Source: Nilaparvata lugens
Lineage: Eukaryota > Arthropoda > Insecta > Hemiptera > Delphacidae
Length of the DNA stretch: 64,000 bases
NCBI RefSeq assembly: GCF_014356525.2
Contig: NC_052518.1
Span: 95,175,987-95,239,986, forward strand
Reading direction: 5' to 3'
Position 1 is the first letter of the stretch. The number at the start of each line of letters is the position of its first letter. This document shows positions 44,665 to 56,339 of this stretch, piece after piece. Under the pieces are notes generated by a model. It made no database searches. It saw nothing but the letters and a program-made list of their open reading frames with translations, and was not told where the DNA came from. A program made the translations under genes and the position numbers.

Positions 44665-45020
44665 ATGTGTCCTCAACTCGTCAACTGTCGCCTGCTGCAA
44701 GCGAGTCTCTAATTTCTGTACAGGCCCGACAGTCGAGACCAGCGACATTCGAGGCCAGCGACGGTAGAGGACTCCTGAATAAGAGGCCTCAAATGTCGCC
44801 TGCGTTAGGCGACAGTTGAGGTCACTCTAATTTTTGTACAGCCCCGACAGTCGAGACCTACGACGGGAGAGGACTCCTGAAAAAGTGGCCTCAAATGTCG
44901 CCTGCGTTAGGCGACAGTTGAGGCCACTCTAATTTTCGTACACTCCCGACAGTCAAAGGCCTACGACCGTAGAGACAGTCCGTAGGCCTCGAATGTCGTC
45001 GGTCTCGACTGTCGCGCCCC
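44665..45020. repeat. GC-richer tandem array with palindromic core
   Basis: About three units of roughly 115-125 bp containing CGACAGTCGAGACC, GAGGACTCCTGAA and the self-complementary GTCGCCTGCGTTAGGCGAC. The last unit is partly inverted (GGCCTCGAATGTCG, GGTCTCGACTGTCG). Composition is very unlike the surroundings. Confidence 0.82.
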
Positions 45021-45023
45021 CCA

Positions 45024-45235
45024 TCAGATTAAGCTAAGGTGTGCTTAACCTGAGGAGGCGCGGCTTGGTGTTACAAAGTGTTGATCTATGGAGATTGCCT
45101 TTTCACACCGTTCCACGCCATGCCCGATTCAGTGTGTGTGAGTTCTTCCATTCAAACCAATAAGCAAGAAGCACCTGCACCTGAATGCAAAATGCCGCAT
45201 CGCGCCTCCTCAGGTGAGCATCCAGCTAAAGTTTG
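45024..45235. mobile_element. Inverted-repeat element with CCTGAGGAGGCGCG arms
   Basis: TTAAGCTAAGGTGTGC..CCTGAGGAGGCGCG at the left, CGCGCCTCCTCAGG..GCATCCAGCTAAA at the right, enclosing about 140 bp. No coding frame. Confidence 0.7.
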
Positions 45236-45238
45236 TCA

Positions 45239-45287
45239 TGAGATGCATTAACTATTTGGCGGTACGAAGTTTGCCGGGCCAGCTAGT
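45239..45287 (+). mobile_element. Helitron-like 3' end
   Basis: GGCGGTACGAAGTTTGCCGG then GCCAGCTAGT. A short hairpin (GGC..GCC) just before a CTAGT terminus is a Helitron-type ending. A diverged copy of the same text is at 46419-46447. The class is inference. Confidence 0.5.
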
Positions 45288-45496
45288 TATAGATATAGTT
45301 AACGACTGCAAGAGATAGGACTGTGGAACAGAATAGTGGTGAAACTATGATAGCGCCAGAAGTGTCTCAAACACAATAGTAGGTACTACATGAACTTTTT
45401 GAAAGTGATTTGAAAAAAATGTTAAAACAACAGAACTGAAAGTTGTCAACCTTATCATTACCTCCATTTAGAGAGGCTTATGTTTGAGCCGAATGT

Positions 45497-46447
45497 GAAT
45501 CTATATTTATAAAAATGAGTGTCTGTTTGTGTGTTTGTTTGTTTGTATGTTCCCCATAACGGCATTGACATAACGGCATGAAACTTTGGGAATATGTTGT
45601 GTGAATATTGGGGATGCTTTCTGAACAGAAATTTTAATATGGGGGGCTAATAATAATTATATATTAATCCATTTTACAGACCTATGTTTTCGAAATTGGC
45701 TACCGAAGAACGCAAAGATGATCATGATTCAAGATCATTTTGTGATAATATGATTTAGCATCTAAAGTTACCAGTTGTAATATACACATCCCCCTGTGAT
45801 AATTTGTGTACTGGTATTAAAACGGTAGTTTGGAGTTGAAGTGTAGTTGATTGGTACCAGCTGTAGATAATGGTTCCTTAGAGGACCTATACAGATAATT
45901 ATCACTCCCCTATCATTGAGAAACTGGAAAATGTTGGGGAAGAAAATTAATCACCTCATTAAAGAGAGTTGTTTATATTGCAATCATTAATAAAATTACT
46001 GAATAATGACAGAATAATTTACAATTTTTTTTTAAATTTAGCTCAGCTTATATTCATCCTAAAATGGAAGATGGAAAGAATATTGGAATTCTGTGTGATT
46101 CATCGTACATCGAATATTTCCTGGACCTATTTGAAAATATTTCTTATTTTCTATGAATATTGACAATTAATAACTATGAAAACAATGAATTCATCTGATT
46201 TAACCTATCTATTTTTTTTTTAATTTACCGTAACACTTTACTGATAGATATTACTACCAATTGATTGAGAAGAATATGTTTTCGGAATAATGAATGCTGC
46301 ATGACTAAGCACATAAGAAGTCCGTATTGAGATGTGAATGAAAATATTGATTGTCAGATAAATTTCATGATACACCAAATAAATTCAAGTGTGACATGAG
46401 ATACATTGACTTTTTGGCGGTATGAAGTTCACCGGGTAAGCTATAGT
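45497..46447 (+). mobile_element. Helitron-like non-autonomous element, copy 1
   Basis: It starts TCTATATTTATAAAAATGAG TGTCTGTTTGTG and ends with a diverged form of the hairpin/terminus above. Its first 400 bp have an inverted-orientation relative at 50165-50815. TCTATATCTATAAAA (reverse of 47683-47697) also resembles the start, so a larger TIR-type unit to 47697 is an alternative. Confidence 0.5.
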
Positions 46448-47696
46448 TGTAAATAAAGCTTCATTACGGTATTAATAGTCAATGCTAGAAAAAGACAGGC
46501 TCAATTACCAAGAATACTACAATTTATTTCAAATTCTATTAAAAATTTTAAATAGTATAAATTCTATTAGGGACCAGTAAGCCATTAATTTTGAGTAGTT
46601 CAATCACTTCCATTATGGACACTGGATACATTATGGACAATCAATACGTATGAAATTTATTAGCTACAGAATAAAAACTTTTGACTGCAGTGTCCCCGAC
46701 TACTACAATATGAATAACCATTTGAATCAAATATAAGGAATTACTTACATCTCTCATCAACTCGTACTTTTTATTCAAAAAATATAATTAAAATTTATGT
46801 TGAATGAACTCACGGCTAGTATTCAAGTTTGTCTTTTTCTGGCCGTGCTACAAATAAATGTAGGTATATGTTTGACATTTTGTTTTTGTGATCTTGTTGT
46901 ATATTAAGAAAGTTTCCAATGTGATTTTTGATGCCAGTAAAATTTGAATTTTGAATAGAATTATCAACAAACTCCTAACCAAAGAAAATCTCTGTGCTCT
47001 GTTCTAATCGGAAGGTATGAGACTCCATACATACAGCTGATAGAAGGCGCAAACCGAACTGGGCAAGCATTCCATAATGGAACACACACGTGGCAAGCTC
47101 TCGCTTTCGATCAATGCAAAATTAATTCGATCAGCTGATTGATAAGATTATTTCAAGCTTTCCAATGATTACAACATATGTTAGAATATCATGTGTCAAT
47201 TTTCTCAGTTTCATATGGCGTTCACCTTCCCATATTTATAACCTTACTTAATAGGATCCTTTTTCATCCTTTGAAGCCCTTAGAGGCAAAATATCTCAAA
47301 ATTCGTTGTTAGTGCGCGCCGAGCATGTTTGAAGAATATTTGTGCAAAGTTTTAAGTCTGTAGGCCGATTAGTTTGAGGTGTAGTGTGATTTTACATCAA
47401 AATTTTCGAAAAATGCCCTCTCCTGTGCTCCTGATCGAAATTTTTCTTCACAGATCTATTTTTTTCGTAGCTGAACAAAAAAGTTCCTCATGACTTTGCT
47501 GTGCAATGAGCGGTTAAAAAGTACAACATTTTTGGGGGGGCCCAGCTCCCTCAGGGGGGGAAATTTCTGAATATCCTTTCTCAGTGGATGCCTGAGCCTA
47601 TCATAAACAATTGTGCAAAATTTCAAGTTTTTAGGCTCAGTAGTTTGGGCTGTGGTGTCATTTCAGTCTGTCGGGACTTAGCCTTTTATAGATATA
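46448..47696. other. Probable old transposon DNA, unclassified
   Basis: The text at 47280-47690 (GTGCAAAGTTTTAAGTCTGT AGGC, then a second GTGCAAAATTTCAAGTTTTTAGGC form) is internally repetitive, about 300 bp apart. No gene seen. Confidence 0.45.
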
Positions 47697-48607
47697 GATT
47701 GTTTCCAGAGTACTTTTTCCTTTGTGTAAATTGTGAAATTCGATGATTTTTTTAAAAGTCGTCAAAACAGTTGTTCTACAGATTAAATATCTCGACTATA
47801 TGTTCTTCTTATAAACTGCTCTACCTACCTACCTCATGCACGAGAAGGAGGTTACAAAGTCCATTTCTCAAGGATGGGGTGGATCCCTCATTAGTTTCCC
47901 AGGAAAAAACTCATGCCAGTTGATAGAGCTGATAAATAACTATACAGGGTATGAATTTGAAAAAAAATCGGTCAAGTCATTTTTGAGAGAACCGTGAAAA
48001 ACATGGTTTTTTAGTAATCATCCGCTATTTTGTTCAAGAATATAATGGAGCTCCTGCAATTTTCCCAAAAATAAGACTCATATCAGTTGATAGGACTTAT
48101 AAAAATAGCTATCCATGGTATAAATTTGAAAAAATCATTAGAGCCGTTTTTGAGAAAACCGTGAAAGACATGTTTTTTAGTAATTATCCGCCATTTTTCT
48201 CAAGAATATAACGGAGCTCCAGCAATTTTCCCAGAAATGAGATTCATGTCAGTTGATGGGGCTTATGAATAGCTTTCCATGGTATAAGTTTGAAGAAAAT
48301 CGTTAGAGCCGTTCTTGAGAAAACCATGAAAAACATTGGTTTTTAGTAATTATCCGCCATATTGAATTGGATTGAATTTCTTATTGTCGGATCCTCATTG
48401 TATAAGGACCCTAAGTTTAAAATTTCAAGTCAATCGGTTAATAATTACAAAATAAATACACACAATAATAAATACACACACACCAACACTCAAAAATCAT
48501 GTTTTTGGACTCAGGGGATTTAAACATATAGAAAACTTGAAATTAGGGTACCTTAATTTTTTTGGAAAGCAATACTTTCCTTACCTATGGTAATAGGGCA
48601 AGGAAAG
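47697..48607 (+). mobile_element. GGTGTGGTACACTCACAC-family element, copy 2 (5' truncated)
   Basis: It lacks the outer GGTGTGGTACAC terminus but follows the family from TTGTTTCCAGAGTACTTTTT through CTCATGCACGAGAAGGAGGT to the end TAGGGCAAGGAAAGTA. A motif (AGCTCC(A/T)GCAATTTTCCC..GTTGATAG) of about 130 bp repeats three times inside. Confidence 0.82.
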
Positions 48608-48788
48608 TAAAATATCAATCTCGTGCACCTGGATGCCCAAATTTCAATTTTCTTTCTAGATTTTACAGAATCAATGTTCAAATTTCATCTATGCTACCAT
48701 ACATGAAGTTCCATAGGCTACATTGTTGTAGCCCAGAAGTGTTTATGAGGAGGTTATAATGCTGTTACAAGACAATCAATTTCAAACT

Positions 48789-48859
48789 GCCGTGTAGCGT
48801 AACGGTAAAACGCTCGCTTACGGAGCGATGGTTCCTTGGTTCGAATCCCGATTCTTCCC
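48789..48859 (+). repeat. tRNA-like pseudogene or SINE head
   Basis: GTAGCGTAACGGTAAAACGC resembles a D-arm/A-box, the next loop TTACGGA would carry an ACG (Arg-like) anticodon, and GGTTCGAATCC is a perfect B box. The acceptor ends (GCCGTGT / ATTCTTC) do not pair and the T-stem is weak, so it is not called as a functional tRNA. Confidence 0.6.
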
Positions 48860-49538
48860 AATGGTTTTGTTCTTAATTTTTTCCCTCAAAACGTATTATT
48901 ATAAATTATTTTTTGAAGGAATTTGTTTTCAGTACAATTGAACTTGGATTTTATCAAATAATTATTTTTAATGTAAAATTTTGCCAACAGGACAAATGAA
49001 ATGGACATAGTCTTCATGCTGTAGGCCTATCATTGAATTTCATAAGAAAAGCATGAATAGATCACAATAAAATAAGCAATAATTTATATTATTCAGTTAT
49101 AATGTACTATCAGACACAAATTCGCAGTGAAAGGAGTATTTTAGGTATTTTGTTTGGAATTGGGAAAACGAAAGGTTGCCTGATTCAAATTGAGGAGGAT
49201 CTAATCGATACTAAAATTTATTGATGTATTGAAAAAAAAAAACAATATGATTCTGTGAGGTTTTCAAGAGTATTATGTCTTCTTCAGTTTTCTATACTAT
49301 AATAAAGGAAATAACTGGCTTATACACGTAAGGAATAGGGAATTATATAAGGCGCCGTTACTCTGTATCTGAGACAAAGAGAAGCTGCTACTGTACATGC
49401 TCATTCGTTCACTGGTTCACGAAAACAAAGTAACAGCTATTTTTCCAAGTAGCAGGTAACAAACTGCTCCAACGAATGTGTTACTCCACAAAGTAGGAGG
49501 AATTTCTTCTCTGTGCCTGAATATTGTCGCCACCAAAG

Positions 49539-49576
49539 ACCTTAAAGAGATATCTTTAAGGTCTTTGGTCGCCACC
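49539..49576. repeat. Near-perfect palindrome
   Basis: ACCAAAGACCTTAAAGA / TCTTTAAGGTCTTTGGT around GATA. It sits among three copies of GGTCGCCAC. Confidence 0.8.
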
Positions 49577-50164
49577 ATACTTTATCCTCCTTGGTCGCCA
49601 CTCACCAACCACTTACCACTTACCAAGCTAAAATATAGTAAACCATAGGGTACGTCCACAATGCACGCTGGTTAAGCAGGTAGTCAGATTCAGATTTTCG
49701 GCGCCGAATATCTGTCTCTGGTGTATCTGACTTGGAGGTGTCCAAAGTGCAAGCAGGTTGGCAGGTTGGAAACGTCACCTGCCCGTTTGTGATCAGTGTA
49801 TCATGGATCTTACAAGAGAAGAGGCAGCAGCTTTACTGCTGCTTACTGACAATGTGGTGACGAAGTTAAGACCTGTGAGAAGTGAAGTGCATCCTATTAA
49901 TAAGTTAAAATCATTTGTTACTAAGATCATAATCGTGGCCGACTTAAAAAGAAACACCCTGTATTCTTGGGAATACAGCTGAAAAAGTATTGAGCTTTGT
50001 ATACTGTGTTTGTATAATTTCAATACTATCATAGCCCATTTTCGTAGAAACAATTTTGTTATCTACCGGTCTTGTTTGGGTTAATAAGATTAGCTTTTAA
50101 AGTGTTGTTTTGGTAGTGATATCTATCAGTAAAGTGTTGAATTAGAAAAAGAAGAATGATAGGG

Positions 50165-50815
50165 GAGTGATAATTATTTGTATAGCTCTTCTAAGGGTGG
50201 GCACACACCAGTTAGTCAAGACAAGACTAGTCACGTTTAGTCACAATACTTCACATAGTTGCTTATGATGCAACCCACACAGATTAGTCATTGCAATTAG
50301 ACATGTCTTCATAAGCAACTATGTGAAGTATTGTGACTAAACGTGACTAGTCTTGTCTTGACTAACTGGTGTGTGTCTAGCCTGAGGAATGATTATCTAC
50401 AGCTGCTACCAATCAACTACGGTACACTAACTTCAACTCCGAACTACCGTTATAATTCCAGTACACAATTTATCACAGGGTGACGTGTTTATTATACAGC
50501 TGGTAACTTTAGATGCCAAATCATATGATCTTGAATCATGATCATGTTTCCGTTCTTCGGTAGCCGCTCGGCCGAAAATTTCGAAAACATAGGTCTGTAA
50601 AATGGATCAATAAAAAAATATTATTGGCCTCCCTATTAAAATTTCTGGTCAGAAACCATCCCCAATATTCACACAACATATACCCAACGTTTCATGCCGT
50701 TCTGTCAAGTAGTTTTCGAGTCTATAGGGAACAAACAAACAAACAAACAAACAAACATACAAACAAACACACAAACAAACACACAAACAGACATTCATTA
50801 TATTTATAGATTAGT
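50165..50815 (-). mobile_element. Helitron-like element, copy 2 (minus strand), interrupted by a MITE
   Basis: Reverse-complement relative of 45500-45890: shared TACCAATCAACTAC, AACTTCAACTCC, TCATGATC and CAATATTCACACAACATAT phrases, ending in an (ACAA)n tract and TATATTTATAGA. The 188-bp element below splits it. Confidence 0.7.
50195..50382. mobile_element. 188-bp PIF/Harbinger-like MITE
   Basis: Ends GGGTGGGCACACACCAG and CTGGTGTGTGTCTAGCC. Arms of about 75 bp are almost perfect (CAAGACAAGACTAGTCACGT / ACGTGACTAGTCTTGTCTTG). It is flanked by TAA (50192-50194) and TGA (50383-50385). The unoccupied relative near 45880 has a single TAA-equivalent, supporting a 3-bp target duplication. Confidence 0.88.
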
Positions 50816-51620
50816 TTGATTCATTTTTATGATGCAACATTTTGGCTATGTGTGCTTGGTTACCTGTATGTTTGTTAGTTGATAAACTTCTTTTTTATAG
50901 CTGAATATGCGTTTTTATCATCCCAGACAATAAATAAGAAGGTCCGAACAAAATATAAAAATTTTCAAATACAGTTGAATTCATAGTGAAATAATACGTT
51001 TTTCTCAATTTTAGAATTACTGGAACAAAACTCGTTATCTTTCATAATGGTGCAAAACCCGTCATAATGCTAATACTGCTGCAAAACCTGTTATGTGCAA
51101 ATGTTTTTTTTAAATTACTGAAAAATTCCAAATCAATGATTTATGACCTGATACATCAATAAAAGTATTTTTTTTTTTTTTACATTTTTTGAAAATATTA
51201 CCAAAGTGCTATTGCCTTGTATAATCTAACCACAGTTTTTTGCCCTTTGTGAAAAAAATGCTTGGTTGGAGTTAACGAGTTTTGAAACTGGACAACTCAG
51301 TTATGTGGATACATACGTAGCAGCTTAAGTACCGTAAGCTGATATCAAAGAAACGTCTTCTTAAACTAGTTTTTTGAATTCCTTACTCAAAATAACATAA
51401 AAAATAATCCAATCTCTAAAATAATAATTTTGCAGTTACGGTATGGCATTTCAACTTACTAGAGCACCTGTACGGCTAAGCAGTATTAACACTGTAACTT
51501 AGGCTACATTAATTTCACCAAGGCTTCAAGTAAAGCATTTCAAACAGTCAATTTGCAAAACAACTGGAATACATATATTTAAAATGCTCGATAAAAATTC
51601 AATGTAGTATTTATTAAATA

Positions 51621-52975
51621 CCGGGTGATTACAAATGAAATAGACAGTTTGAGTAGCTTGTAGAGAATTTATTATTTATAAGGTTAAATCATTACTTACA
51701 TGATTACATAGAAGAATTCTTGAAGTTTTTATTCAAAATTTACAGATGTTCAATGTGTGCACCATTTGCAACACGACAGATATCAACACGGTAGTCAAAT
51801 TCTGACCACACACGACTAGGCATCTCATGGTTAACTGTAGCAAGAGCATTTGTGATTCGGTGTTTAAGATCATCGATATCAACAGGAAGCGGTGGTACGA
51901 AAACTCTGTCTTTTACATAGCCCCACAAGAAAAAGTCACAGGGCGTTAGGTCCGGACTACGAGGTGGCCACGGCTGAAACACAACGTTTTCCTCACTTGC
52001 ACGGCCGATCCATCGTCTAGGAAGATGTTCATCCAGATATCCTCTGACGTCTGAGTACTAGTGAGGCGGAGCTCCATCTTGTACAAAAATGAAGTTACAA
52101 CTATCTTCATGGAGTTGAGGCATTAACCATTCGGTTAACATGTCCAGATAAATTCTTCCGGTTACTGATGGTTCTTGGAAGAAGAAAGGCCCGTAAACCT
52201 TTTCACAAGATAAAGCGCAAAACACGTTCACTTTAGGAGAATCGCGTATATGCTGTACAGTCTCTCTTGAGTCTTCTGTTCCCCATACTCGTACATTATG
52301 TCTGTTAACTTTTCCACTAATGTGAAAAGTGCATTCATCACTGAAAATTAGGCGATTAAACAATGTGTCGTCATTTTCAAGACAATGTTGCATCTCTTGA
52401 CAAAAATGTTTACGTACAACTTTATCATTGACATTTAAACTTTGTACTAACTGCAATTTATAAGGTGTCATTTTCAAACGTTTCCACAGAATTTTCCACA
52501 CAGTAGGTTGAGGAATTTGCAATTCTAAACTCGCTGATCTAGTCGATTTTCCTGGACTTCGTACAAAAACATCACGAACACTATCAATTTTTCCTTCTGT
52601 AACAGAAGGTCTTCCAGTACTCTTCTTCTTACACACACATCCACTGCTTTCAAAACGTTCATACCAGTCATAAATTGATTGCCTTGTTGGTGGTGGTTTA
52701 CCGTATTTTGTTCTGAAATGACGCTGCACAACAGTAACAGAGTTTGTTTTGGATAATTCAAGAACACAATAAGCTTTCTCCACTTGAGTAGCGGCCATAT
52801 TGCTAAACTAAACTGGCTGTTGTAACACGGAGCAACCAACAATAGCCAGCAACAGTTCTACCAACATAAACTTTAAGAAATTCCCTACAAACCTATATCA
52901 CTTACTATGTTGAAATACACCAGTTTAATTTTGTACAGGCTATTGAAGTTGTCTATTTCATTTGTAATCACCCGG
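51621..52975 (-). mobile_element. Full-length Tc1/mariner element (1355 bp), DD41D spacing
   Basis: Perfect terminal repeats CCGGGTGATTACAAATGAAA and TTTCATTTGTAATCACCCGG lie next to TA duplicates at 51619-51620 and 52976-52977. It encodes one transposase on the minus strand. Confidence 0.93.
51740..52798 (-). pseudogene. Mariner-like transposase with one in-frame amber codon
   Basis: From ATG 52798 the frame runs to TAA near 51740, with a single TAG at 52060-52058; without it, 352 codons would be open. The N-terminal part has the helix-turn-helix (YCVLELSKTNSVTVVQRHF, PPTRQSIYDWYERF) and the GRPSVTE hook. The catalytic region has FSDECTFHISG (first Asp), FVQDGAPPH (second Asp) and SPDLTPCDFFLWG (third). 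There are 41 residues between the last two, i.e. DD41D. The stop falls right after DGAPPH, where relatives often carry an aromatic residue, so one G-to-A change from TGG would explain it (inference). Everything else looks intact, so the inactivation seems recent. The terminal repeats should still be recognisable to an intact relative. Confidence 0.9.
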
Positions 52976-53155
52976 TATAACTGATTTGCGCCTTGTATTT
53001 GATGCAAGTTCCCATTATATCAATAGGGCCATTCAAGTTTTCCGCCGCTTTTGCCTCTCTCTGTCATGGCTGCCCATGTTCAATTCGTAACAAGAATAGC
53101 GGCCACTCAGCCACTCTATAGTTTACTATATTTTAGCTCGTTGCCACTTACCTAC

Positions 53156-53217
53156 CCGATATATCGATGTGCAAAATATCGATAACCGCTAAATATCGTA
53201 AGGAAACTATCGATAAG
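53156..53217. promoter_or_regulatory. Cluster of ATCGAT/TATCG motifs
   Basis: Five TATCG-type words within about 60 bp (TATATCGATG, ATATCGATAACC, ATATCGTAAG, ACTATCGATAAG). A similar cluster is at 44518-44600. They resemble DRE/BEAF-type sites but could be remnants of a repeat. Confidence 0.3.
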
Positions 53218-53256
53218 AATGCAAAGTATTTCCCTATAGAGAAAAGTTCCAATTTT

Positions 53257-53897
53257 TACCTAAATATGTTTTATCTCTGGTATTTTTTTACTGAAAACTT
53301 GTCAACTAGAAAATAAAAAATCGACTTGTGTCTCAGACCACTTGTAAAGTAAGGTTTTATTTACTGTTATAATATAATTAGGTATCATTTTTAGGAATAA
53401 AATAAAAATATTATTTTATAAAAAGGGTGGAAAATACGTCGAAATCAAATTTTCAAGCTTCACTTTATTATTGAATTTTAAACATGAACCACAAAGTTGA
53501 AACTTGAATATTCAACTGCTTCAATCAAATTTATACAATGTTTCAGAATCATTTTACTATTCCCTATTACATAATACAGACTACATTTACATATAGGACT
53601 TGAAATATGAAAAACTTAAATTCCTTGTCCTCTTTACAGTTTTGAGAAATATGAATTTAAATAAATAGAAATATTTTAATTTGTTATTTGGATGTAACTT
53701 GACTTTTCAAACTGTACATACCTGTTTTTCTAATGACTCTTTACCTATGTATTTTTTTCTTTGGTTTATAATAATTCTTGCTTATTTTTTACTCGGATTA
53801 CGTAATTATTAAAAAATACACTTCAATCTGAGAGTGTTATTTATTTTTAATGTAATTATATATGTATGGTAGTGCTGAGAACTACCATTACACATAC
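53257..53897 (+). repeat. Dispersed 0.64-kb repeat, copy 2
   Basis: Parallel to 37360-38000: GGGTGGAAAATACGTC, TTTTCAAGCTTCACTTTATT, AAACATGAACC and TATGGTAGTGCTGAGAACTA occur in the same order. Confidence 0.75.
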
Positions 53898-54448
53898 AAA
53901 CTATATACATATAGCTTATTATAGTGAATTGAAAATCTCACAAACTTTACACTGTACCCTAGAATTAAATAAAATATAGTCATACTGTGTATATGGTAGT
54001 CTCATATAAGAATCGGAATAAACAAGGAAAATTGATTAACAATTGAAAAACACTGTTATATTGTGTCATTTCCACTTGAATAAATTTAACAAATAAAACA
54101 GTATCTTCAATATTATGTAGGAGTTCCTTAACATAAATGCATATTCAAAAAATCTTATTATGAATAGAAATTATCAACTTAGCCTAATTGTTCCTTTGTT
54201 GAATTATTGTGTTAGAAATCAATCAAGATGTACTAAATCTTTGAAATATTTCAAATCAAATCAAATTTATTTTCCATTTTCAAGACAAAAATACAATTGA
54301 ATAATAACATACTATTATGCAATATTGTATACAAAATAATACACTTAATACAATACAGGAAAAAAACCTGCTAAGGCATAAGCCTGAGCGCAGGTAAGTT
54401 GCAAATAAACTTATCTAGTGCATCTCAATAATAGGAATATTTTATAAT

Positions 54449-54532
54449 TTGTAATTATGATAAATTAATATTATGATAAATTAATATTATGATAAATTAA
54501 TATTATGATAAATTAATTATGATAAATTATGA
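54449..54532 (+). repeat. 16-bp tandem repeat
   Basis: About five units of ATTATGATAAATTAAT, the last ones slightly shortened. Confidence 0.9.
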
Positions 54533-55080
54533 AATGGAATGCTCAAAAAAGAGAAATAATGATATGGAATGACCAAAAAATGAAAAGGAATGAAATGAAA
54601 AAAAAACTACGACAGTGCATTGATTGACAATGAAGAATATGATAATATAATAATTTACTGAGGGTAACGTGCCATGCATAACGGAAAACGTGAAGGAAGG
54701 TAATATGGATTCGGAGACTATATATGTAATTCATTTACGGTAGAAGTTAAAGACTGATGCACACCTAGAAAATATTTAATAGTGACGAATTGGATATTAT
54801 CCATTCATCAATTTCTTTGATCAACTTCTTTGTGATTCTACTTTGAATGAATTTAGTTGGAATGTAGTCAATTTATTGACTATGAAACTGCTGAGTTGTC
54901 TATCGCAAACCAACAGTCTAGATCTAGCAGCTGAAAACGTTATGGATGTTTCTCTTAAACGTTATGGATGCTTCTCTTTTAATCTTATTTATAAAATAGT
55001 TTTCGATTTCAAGGCTGTGGTTGAGGATGATTATTTTTAGAGCATTGTGTAAGACTCTTGAATGGAAGAGGAAACAGTTG

Positions 55081-55413
55081 TATAAAGGGCGCAAAGGACT
55101 AAAACCATTCCCTTGGTTCGCAAGACGGAGAGGGAGATAGTGCCAATCATCTGTCAGTTCTCTTTCTAGTTGCCTATCAAGTCGGATTTCGAGCCATAGC
55201 TTTTCTGCGCAGTGCCTCTTCCATACAGACTAACTTGAATCTCAGACAGTTCGTGTAGATCGCTCCAGCACCAGCAACCTGTTCACTCTCACTCACTACC
55301 CTTACCGTACTCATATCAACCAACATTCTTTCAGATACAACTTTCCGAAAATCAGAGGATGCTTTGTCTTTGATTGTCTTTGTGGATATTCACTCGAGGA
55401 TATTCAGTAAGTA
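55081..55413 (+). promoter_or_regulatory. Candidate TATA promoter and non-coding first exon
   Basis: TATAAAGGG at 55081, initiator-like CCATTCC 24-30 nt downstream and another TCAGTT at 55154, then about 250 nt of balanced composition ending at a donor-like ATTCA/GTAAGT near 55409. No coding exon follows in the window. Confidence 0.35.
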
Positions 55414-55444
55414 GAGTAATAATTACTGAGGATACTCAGTATTT

Positions 55445-56301
55445 TCTATATTTTAGGCTTGATAAAAAAAGGGAAACTTTTTTACTAGTTTCATAGTTTT
55501 TTCATTTGATTTAATATTGATTATAATCAGTTACAGTTGGAAACTAAAAAGTTAATACAGATGAGTAGCCTACAATATTGAGATGAATTATTATTATTTT
55601 AAAAATCTGGTGTGGTACACTCACACAACTTTCCTTGTTCATATTTGAAACTACGATCAGACTTTTGTGTATGTGTATTTATAATTGTTTTCAAAGTACT
55701 TTTTCCTTTGTGTAAATTGTGAAATTCGATGATTTTCTTTAGTCGTCATTTTTTTAAAGTCGTTAAAACAGCTGTTCTACAGATGAAATATCTCGACTAT
55801 GTGTTCTTTTTTGAACTGCTCTACCTATACCTACCTCATGCACGAGAAGGAGATTACAAAGTCCATTTCTCAATGATGGGGTGGACCCCCCATTAGTTTC
55901 CCAGAAAGGAGACTAATGCCAGTTAATAGAGCTGATGAATAACTATACAGAGTATGAATTTGAAAAAAATCGGTCAAATTATTTTGAGAAAATCGTGAAA
56001 AACATGGTTTTTTTAGTAATTATCTGCCATTTTTCTCAAGTATATTACGGAGCTCCTGCAATTTTCTCAGAAATGAGACTCATGAAAGTTGATAGGGCTT
56101 ATAAATAGCTATCCATGGTATAAATTTGAAGAAAATCGTTAGAGCCGTTTTCAAGAAAACCGTGAAAAACATGGTTTTTAGTAATTATCCGCCATTTTGA
56201 ATTCAATTTTATTGAATTTCTTATTGTCAGATCCTCATGGTATAAGGACCTTAAGTTTAAAATTTCAAGTCAATCGGTTGATTAGGAATGGAGTTATCGT
56301 G

Positions 56302-56339
<38 letters not shown>

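Noticed and set aside
48789..48859. Functional tRNA-Arg(ACG)
   Set aside because: The B box and anticodon-like loop are good, but the acceptor stem does not pair and the T-stem is weak, so a pseudogene or SINE head is more likely.
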